Shown: piece after piece, positions 34,801-43,800 of the stretch
Layout of the letters: every line of letters starts with the position of its first letter
Position numbering within the stretch: position 1 is the stretch's first letter
Source of the DNA: Struthio camelus
Taxonomy: Eukaryota > Chordata > Aves > Struthioniformes > Struthionidae
Length of the DNA stretch: 64,000 nt
NCBI RefSeq assembly: GCF_040807025.1
Contig: NC_090946.1
Coordinates: 4,010,001 to 4,074,000, forward strand
Reading direction: 5' to 3'
Notes under the pieces: generated by a model
Databases searched by the model: none
The model's input: the letters and a program-made list of their open reading frames with translations, nothing else
Told to the model about the DNA's origin: nothing
Position numbers and translations under genes: made by a program

Positions 34801-37800
34801 CGCAAACCAGGCCGCTGCCACAGCAGCTTTTCCCAGCCTGGCATGCATGGGAAACAACCTTGCCTCCTCCTGCAGCATTGTGAAGACATTCAAGTCTCCA
34901 TGTCCTCGGTGTCTCCAACACCGGCTGACGCGTGTCCAGCCTGACGGGCATCCTGCGTTTGACGCAGAGAAGCCAAGCTGCCGGGGTGGTGGGATGAACG
35001 GATGCGCGTGCGCGCACACACACCCACATGGGGTCGGGGTGGTTTGCAGCGTCTGGGACAGAGCCAGGCCCTGGGGGCCGGCCAGAGGGCTCTGGGCCAG
35101 CCAGGACCATGCACCGCTTCTCTGAACCAATTTGTGGCCGCTTCCCGCCTTCACTAGCCCTCTCCAAGGAGCAACGCCTGGCGCAGTGGGACGAACTGCT
35201 CTACGACATGTGTCCACGGCAGCAGGCACATGCACACACGTGCACACACGTGCATGCCCGTGTACATGCATGCACACCGACCCTGGCGTGCACGTGCGCA
35301 CCTCAGCCCTCCCCGCTCGCATCAGCCTTCTGCCCTGCACTGGGGACACCCCATCCCACAGCCCGCGCTGGCCCTGCTTGCCATGTCCCCAGTGCTGATG
35401 GAGAAACACCGGCTGCTGGGCTGCAAAGTCCACCGGCTGCTTTCAGCTCCAGTTTAAATGACTTGTTTTCCGGGCAATTAGCATCTGTTAATTATAAAGC
35501 GGAGCTGAGGCTCTCTGGCATGGGGCTGAGCGCCTCCGTTGGCCCCAGCCCTGAGCAGCCCCAGGCAACGAGCAGCCTTGCTCCAGCACCGAATTATCTC
35601 CTCGCCTTAACGAAGTGCGGCTGGCGGGTCCGAGGGATGGGGCAGCCCTGTACCCTGCAGGAGCATGGCTCTGCAGACAGCGGTACCCAGCAGTTCCCGC
35701 GCAAGCCAGCGCTCGCCTCTCGGCTGGCAATTGCTGCTGGCAGGAGGCAGTGTGCACGAGGCCCGCGGAGACGAGATTGCATGATAAATACCGGCGCTTG
35801 TTTACTCTCCTCGCTGCCCCTTTCCTTCCCCAGCGCTCTCCATAAATCTCTTTTATCTGCTGGTGCAAACAGAGCCAGGCATGCGGTGCAGGCGAGACAG
35901 CGGCTGGGAGCCCGCAAGGACCCGCACGTGCTGCCAGCAGGCTTAGCGGCGGCTGTGTGACGTGACCGAAGCTGGGTGACACGAACCCGTGTGCCGGAGC
36001 TTGGGCATCCCCTGCCTGGCAGCGTCCCCGTGCCAAGCACGGCAGGGCATCGCCAGGGCCCCGGGGGCGAGGGAGGGGGAAGGAGGTGGTGGTGGGGAGC
36101 AGGGCAGCATGGTGCTTCCTCGCAGCTCTTGCATCAGGATTCGATGCGAATCGATGGGATACAACTCCATTTTTACTGCCACTTATTGATGATGGGATTA
36201 CCTGCCTCGTTAGCGCTGCGGCTCGTCATGTGGGATTTGCTCGGCACCGCATGAGCAGCAGCCAGCTGGCTGCACCGGGAGAGAGGGTCCCTGTGATGGG
36301 AGGAGAGGGTCCCTGCAATGGGGAAGAAGGTCCCTGCGATGCAGGAAGAGGGTCCCTGCGCTGGGGGAGAGGGTCCCAAGGATGGGGGAGAGGGGCCCTC
36401 CAAGGGGCCGGGAGGCAGACAGGGACACCACCCCCTCTCCGTCGGCATTGGTGGTTCGCGACGCCTCGCACTGATCCCTGGCGGCTGCAGGCCAGGGTGC
36501 CTCTGCCTCCAAGAGCAAGTTTGCAGGCACGGCGGCAGCGAGGGAAACTCTCCAAACCCGACCCAAGCGCAGCCGCGATGTTCCAAGGAATCCAACACGG
36601 ATTACTATTTTCTGAGCACTGCATAAGCCAGTGATCCCGTGCAAGCTGCCTCTGGACAGCGCCAGGGCTGAGCAGTGATGTGAATGGACTGGGCACGCAG
36701 CTGCCCCATGCCGGAGGGACACCCTGCCCTCCCCGGCTCTGTCCGGGACTTGGGTGCAAGGGAAAGCTCCCCCTTCCCCCCAAAGACCCCGGGACTGGCC
36801 GCAACAGTCCAAGCCCCTCAGCTAGGCAAACAGGGCAACCACAAATCCCCACAGCCCCCAGGGAGCCGCTGCGGAAATTTCCCAGTCACAGCTGTACAAG
36901 CCTCCTCAGCTTGGTCCCTAGAGCCCTACTTTTGGGTCCAGGGCATGAAAAAGCCCAACCTAGACCCAGCTGGGAGGGATCCCAGGAGGCTGCAACCGTC
37001 CTCGAGCGGCTCAGACCCAAGCAGCCTGTAACCGATATACTCCAGGGCTGCAGCCACGTATCGGGCAGTTTCCATGCGTCTATAAAGGCTTTACAAGGAG
37101 CAGCTCCTTGGCTCTCCGGCACTGCAAAGGACACCGGGAATGGAGCGAAACCCCCACCGATGAAAACCCTTCAGCATGCAACAGGCACTCATCCCGCTGC
37201 ACGGGAGCAAGCGGCAGCGTGGGGAGGCGCCGTGGGGGACCGGCCCTGGCTGCGGTGCCAGCGGTGGGCACAGGGGTCCGCTCAGGGCGGCCGCCCCTCC
37301 GCTGCTCGCTCTTCCAGCCCCGTCCCCTCCGAGCGCACCCTCCCACCCTGCTCGCGCGCCCGCGGCCGAGCCCCCCCGGCTCCAGGCGAACACGCTCCCC
37401 TCCGGCGTCACCTTCTGCCCCGGCCTCGGCGCCGCCAGCAGCCAGACCCACCGGCACGAACGCTCCCAGGGAGCGATCAAAGCCACGCAGAGCCTTCCCC
37501 CCAACCCTGCGCCGAAAACACCCAGCCCGCCTGCTGCGCTCCCTGGAAGCAGCGATCAAAGCTGCTCCCGAGCCAGGATGCTACAGATCCACGCAGGGAA
37601 ACTTCTCCGCGTGCCAGCTCGCCTTCCGCTGCGGCGCCGGCGGGGAGCGTGCCAGCCCACACCGCTCGCGGAGCTGCCGAGCCGGGCGCTGACGGGCGCG
37701 CCGGCGGAGGGGAGCCCTCTTCCCCAGGGCCGGGGGCCGGAGAGAGCCGAAAGAGCTGCCCGGGGCTCGCCGCGCCTGCGGCACCGCGGGGCAGGCCGCC

Positions 37801-40800
37801 GGCGGCAGGCACCGCGCGGCGGGGAGCGCGGCGGCCGCGCTGCCATGCTGGGGCTTCCCAGATGCTGTTTGCCTGGCGCCGGGCCGTTAAGTCCTCCTCT
37901 TCGCCTCCTCCCACTCGTTTGCTAGATATTTCCCCAACCTCTTATTTTTAGGTTGCAGCTGAAAAGCTGCGAACGTGCGGCTTTCGCTCCTGAGCGGGAT
38001 GCCGAGCGCAGTGCGGGTGGGAGCCGCGGCAGGACCCGGAGCAGGGCTCCCAAACCCCAGCCGGGGGCAGGCAGGAGAAACCAGGGGCGGCGGGGAGAGG
38101 GCCGGCACAGGAAACTCCAAAGGCAGGAGGACAAGGCGCCTGGCCGCGGGTGCTGGGACACAGCCAGACACCACGGCGGGGAGCGGCGTGGCCCCCGAGC
38201 CGGGGGCGCCGATGGAGCAGCCCTGCACCAGCTGGCACACCAGGCAGAGCACGGCCACGCGCCTCGCCGGGGAGGCCAGTCCTGGGTTCAGATCCTGCCG
38301 CTGCATGCAATCTCCCCATTCCCTGACTTCCCACTGCCATTTTCTCAGCACTAAACCTGACGGGCCCGTGCAGGGTATTCGACTGCCTCCAGAAACGACC
38401 CGTGGCGCATTTGGCTGGCTGTGAGGAGCTGGCCTGACGCGCCGTGGGGCAGAGCTGGCTGCAGGCCCGGCCAGGGGAGCGAGGCTTGCAGCTGGGCAGC
38501 GACCTTGCCCTGCCGGGCGGCCATGGCCAGCCAGCAGGGGCCTGCCTGGGAGGAGATGGGGATGGTGCCAGGCAGCCCTGTGACGCTGCTGTCACCCTGG
38601 CGGGTGCCTGGCCAACATCATTACACGAAACAGTTGACCCTCTCCAGAGAAAGCCTGAGGTGCACTGCATCCAAACACATCAGGTGTGCACGGGGCGAGA
38701 GGGAAGGGAACAGGCGCCTGCTCTCCATCTGTGCATCTGTCTGTCTATCCATGCATCCCCCTCTCAAATACATCCATCAATCTCTCCATCCATCCATCCA
38801 TCCATCCCTCATACACATCTGTTTATCCATCCAGCCATCTGTCCATCCCCCGGAGCTGTCAATCTGTCCGTCTCTGCCTCCCCCGTACAGTGCTGGCTGG
38901 CTGTCCGCGCTGCCCCGGGTCGCTTTGTCTCAGGGCTCTCAAATTCCCACTCAGCGACGGTCCCCACTGTGCTGGGGACCTAGCAGGGACGAGCCACGCA
39001 GCCAGCAGTGGCGGCTCCAGCCCCCGGCACCCACCTGGGGTGGGACGCCAGGAGGAGATGTAGGACCTCAGGTCCTCGCTCCTGACCTCCTGCCAGACCG
39101 CGACCCGCCGGGCAGAGCCGAGCCAGAGCCTCTCGACAACCTGCTGCTGCTCTCAGCAGCCAGCCCCAAAATCGACCCCGTAATGGGGAGAGGATGCTCA
39201 CAGCCCCCTGCAGCCCACCGAGCCCCGCACCGGGCAGCACTGCCCCGCAGCATCCCCCCTCCCTGGCCCTCCCAGCAAGCCTGCATCCTTAAATGCCAGC
39301 CGGCATGCCGCAGCCGCGCCGCTGCCCTGTGCCGGTATGCGGCCGGCGCGCAAGCTGCATGCACAACACGTTCACGTGCTGCTCAGCCAGGCTGCACGGC
39401 CCAGCTCAACGCGCGCACGCAAGCCACAGGCACCGCTGCAGAGCAAACTCATCAGGGTCCTTGGGACGCACCACCCGCATGCACACAGCCGGCCCCACGC
39501 GGCGCAGCCACCTGCAGTCACCCGCACCTGTCCCCATGTGCTGGGGCATGCCAGCCTGGTCACATATCTCCTACTGTCAGATAACATCCAAGCAACGTCC
39601 TGGAGATGGTCGCCGGCGCAGGGCGGTTGGGCTGGATCCCGACGCCAACGATGCCACAGGGTGCGCAGGTCTCCCGGCAGCACGGCCCGCAGAGGGGTGC
39701 AGCGCCTCTGCTCCTTCTTTCCCTCTACCGGGCCCCCTCTCCAAGCAGCAGCACCCAGAGCTGGGACAAAACCTGCCTGGCCTCTTCCCCTCATCCTAGC
39801 ATGGGACAGAGCCACAGGGCACGATTTACACGCGCCCACGGCAGCCCCGTGTGGCTACTCCCACGGCTGGGAACACGTGGACACTTCTCCACAACAGTCA
39901 CATCAGGCCTGTGCCACGCGCAGGCAAGGGTCAGCCAGCACGTGTTCCACTCTCCAGAGGGTCCAGGAGGAGGAACTTGTGGTGGAAGAAGAATTTAGCA
40001 AGTGTATATGACCCTTTCCCCAATGCTCTCCCAGTCCCTGATTATCTGTGGCTCAAGATTTCCTGAGACTATGTGGTTTCTCTGCTCGGTGGTCCCCACG
40101 GGATCTCTCTTCCCAGTGAGTGTCTGCTACCCCATGAACTCACAGGACTTTCTGCAGCCTGCCATCCTTTTGCAGCAAGTCCCATGGGGTTTTTGTCCAT
40201 CCTATGAAGAACCGCCTTCCTTACTTTGAACCTGGCTCCTAACAGCTCCCTTTGATGCCTCATACTTCACAAGAGGGATGTCTTTGACGCCCTTCTCCCA
40301 CTCAGCTTTGGGGCAGCCTTTTTGCCCTCTCTAGCCAACTCCTGACGCCATGAAGGCTGTCTCTGCCCCAAAACGTGGACGTGGACCATGGGGCTCATCT
40401 CCCATGCACACAGCCCCTGCCAGAAGCCCCCTTCCCTGGGAAGGGGGCAATTGCAGAAGCATCTCACCCAGGGGCAGCTCCAGTGCTGGGAGATCCTTGC
40501 CTGGTGACAGCTGGATAAGCTGAGCGACAGTGGGAGGAAGAGGAAGGCTCTGAGGATGAAGCAGGGAGGGTTGCGCTCATAAAACCGCTGCTCGCAGAGA
40601 TGAGGGCTGGAAGGTACAGAGGAGCTTGCAGACATACTTCAGCCCTGCTGCCCACGTCGGCAGTGACACATGCCAGGCATCCAGCGCAAGCGGCAAGCAC
40701 CCAGCACGGCGCTGGCTCCCGGTGCTGCTCTAGCCCAGCGGGATCATCGCTGCCGGCTCTCGCGCCACCGCTCCGCGGTACTTGCTGACACTGCCTGGAC

Positions 40801-43800
40801 TCTCGCTCCAGGCAGGGGCCAGAGCCTTGAGGACCCACTGCCGGTGCAAATCCTCCTGCATGCCCATGGGTGCTGATCCCCAGCCACCAAGGGATTTCAC
40901 CAAGCTGGGCCCAAGCAGGGACACCTGCCCCCACTGCCATCGCTGGTGTCCCACGGACCCAGCCAGAGGGGAAGGAGCACGTGCAGCTCCCAATGGGGGC
41001 ATGCAGGACCCCCAAGCTGCAGCCCCAGGGCTCTCCCAGCAGCATCCCCCAGGCCAGGAGTGGCTGGCACACGAAGGGAGAAGGGTGTCTGCGCTGTCCC
41101 TCCTCTGCCACCCTGGTGTCCTCCACCACCCCAGCTTCATCTCTATCAGTGAGATGGGCTGCTTCCCTTTCAGACCTCATTAACTCCCCCCAAGGTGACC
41201 CTCTCCCCGGCTCGCTGGCCCTCCTGCCGTGCTGGTACCCAGCTCGCCAGCATGCCCTTCTGCCCAGCTTTCTGCACCTTGACAAGCCCCTTGGACATCC
41301 AAGACCAGCCGCCCGGGACCGAGCAGCCCCCATCCCCTGAGCTGGCCCTGATCCCACGCAGGCAACCGGCACCGCATCCCACCCGGGGCAGCCCAAGCCC
41401 CCTGCAGACGCCCCGCTCTACGCTTTCCCTAGTGCTCTGCCTTTGCACACAGTCCCTGCGCGCCCGCCCCGCCGTCTGCTCGCCGAAAGCCCTTCCCCTG
41501 CTGAATTCATCTATAATAGATATTGTAGCTGAGCCCCCAGGGGCCGGGGGGTGGCAGCGATATTATCTGCATCTGTCTTCATTCCCCTCTCCCCCGCCCT
41601 TCCCTGGCAGGCTGAAAAGCCGCGAGATCAGGCGGCGCAAAGCCGCCTCCGGCTCCTCTCCTGCTCCTCGGCACGGGGGAAATCGGCCAGACCTCCCTCC
41701 CCGAGGCCCAAACCCAGGGTCTGGCCGCCCTGCCCGACGACAGCCCCCATCCCCATCGCTGCTGCCCCCGGCCGCTGCACCCCCCAGCCCCAGGCCAGGC
41801 GCTGGGACCTGGGGCACGCGTGTCACACGCCGGTGCACGGCCCCCTGCGGGCACTGGAGCTATTCTGGGAGGTGGCAGCCCCGAGCGCGTTGGAGGGGGA
41901 CTGCTGCCGAGGTGGCGGAGAGAAAGCTAAAGCTGGCAGGACACACAGGAGAGGGACAGGCGGAGCGGGCGAGAAAGAGCCTGAGGGGCTTAGCCGCCTG
42001 CACGCACCGTCGCTGCAAGGGACGCGGTGGAGCGGAGCTGCGGGGCGCTGGGAGGACGCGGGCGCTGCCAGACCTGGGGACAACGGGATGGCGTGAGGCC
42101 CCAGGGGGATGCTCCATGGCACAGTAAGGGACGAACCCCCCATGCCAGCCCCGCGCTGCCAGCAAGGCGGCCCGGCCCACAGCCATGCGTGCTGCCCGGC
42201 AGCTGCCAGCCTTTCGCTCTTTGTCTGCCTTCCCCCAGCTTGTCCCCCCCTTCCTCCCTATCTATTCACCTGGGCTGCATCGTGCGACCCGGCTCCGACA
42301 GCGTTTCATCTGATTTTTAACCCAGCTCCCGGCTTTTCTCCCAGCCCTCGGGATCCACATCGCCGTCCCCCCCCTCCCCGACACCTGCCGCGCGCGGGCG
42401 CACGGACCTCTCCGCCGCTCCCCGCCGCCCGCCCGGAGACAACGCTTGGGGAAAACACACAGCCGCCTGGTTATTCATTCACCACCTCCGGAGGGGCCAT
42501 GGTGGCTCCGCTCTCCACTCCCTCCGGCTGCGAGCGGGGATGCTGCCAGCAGAAACGGAGCCTGGGAGGGAGGGGAAGGCCGGGACGCGCGGCAGCGGCC
42601 GACGGGTGCGGGACCAGGTGCAAGGCTCAGCACCCCAGCACCTGCTTGTTGCACAGAGGAGATGAAGCAGCAGGGATCAAACTGCCTCCCAGGAGAGGGG
42701 ACAGCTGGCATTGGCATGAGGAAGGGGAAGGACGGGAGGTCTCACATCACACGGGAGAGGAGGGAGGGATCTGGCACCAGAGAAGCCAGCATGGCGTGGG
42801 GGAGATCCATCTCCGTGACAGGGAGGGCACCTTCTGCTCCAAAGCCCATCTCTGTTTCGCCCTCAATCAGGGGTTTTCTAACACGTCACAGACCCACGTC
42901 TGCGGGTACTGCAGACAATGGTGCTACGAACAGCACAGTCTGCCCACGGCACCCCCTTCCGAACCCTGCCTGCATCCGGCTGCGGGGAGATGCTCTGCAA
43001 AGCACCTTGGTCTGCTCCCAATCTCAACTAGGCTAAAACATCTCTCCCCACCCAAGGCCTCGCTCCCTTGCAACATCTCCCCGTTCCTAGCAGAGCTGGG
43101 CTTCACATTCCCTATAATTAACTAAAACCTACACCCTGGGCTGCAAGGCCTCCTTCGCCCTGGATCATAAAGCACTTTGCAGATGGCAGCAAACAAAGTT
43201 TCCCAAATTACCCCATGAGATATCTTTCTCCCTGCCATGAAATGCAGCTGGTCCTGAGAAGCCACAACCACTGTCCCCAGCACGGTCGCAAAGAGCAGCA
43301 GACAAGGCCAGCGCTATGTCTGGCCAAAGGGCCACGGGAATTCCTGTCGGCAAGAAGCACGAGGCAGTGAGTTTTCACCAGGGTGTGGATATATCGCGCA
43401 CAAATCTTGCCCGGGATTTGCCTGCAGAGGAGCACAGCACCGTGTTCAAAAGTGCCTCTCTCCGTCAGCTCAGCACCACCAGCGCTGTTCCCTCCTCCAG
43501 CCAAGGAAGAGCCTCTCCCCTGCCAAAACCAGAGGACACCCCATGTCCTCACCTGGCTATCACAGGCGCGTGGGCTCCCGCTCTCCCCAACACCCAGCTG
43601 CACCCAAGGGCTTGGTGTGACAAACGTCTGGCTCTTTCTCTGCCCAGCAAGGCAGGGGAGCAGGGGGCTGAGCTCTGTCCTGCGGGTCTGACCGGGGCAG
43701 GCTGAGACACCTGGGCTGCCCCATGGCACACCCTGCATCCAGCCACGAGCAACGCGTGGGGCAGGCACGACAGCGAGGACGCACGGCACAAGGGTGCCGC

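Noticed and set aside
36279-36400. CRISPR-like array
   Set aside because: Adjacent 22-base units without spacers; a minisatellite.
36680-37951. 423-codon plus-strand frame in SYT7 intron 1
   Set aside because: Compositional frame through a CpG-rich island; product is Pro/Ala/Arg/Ser-rich without domain structure.
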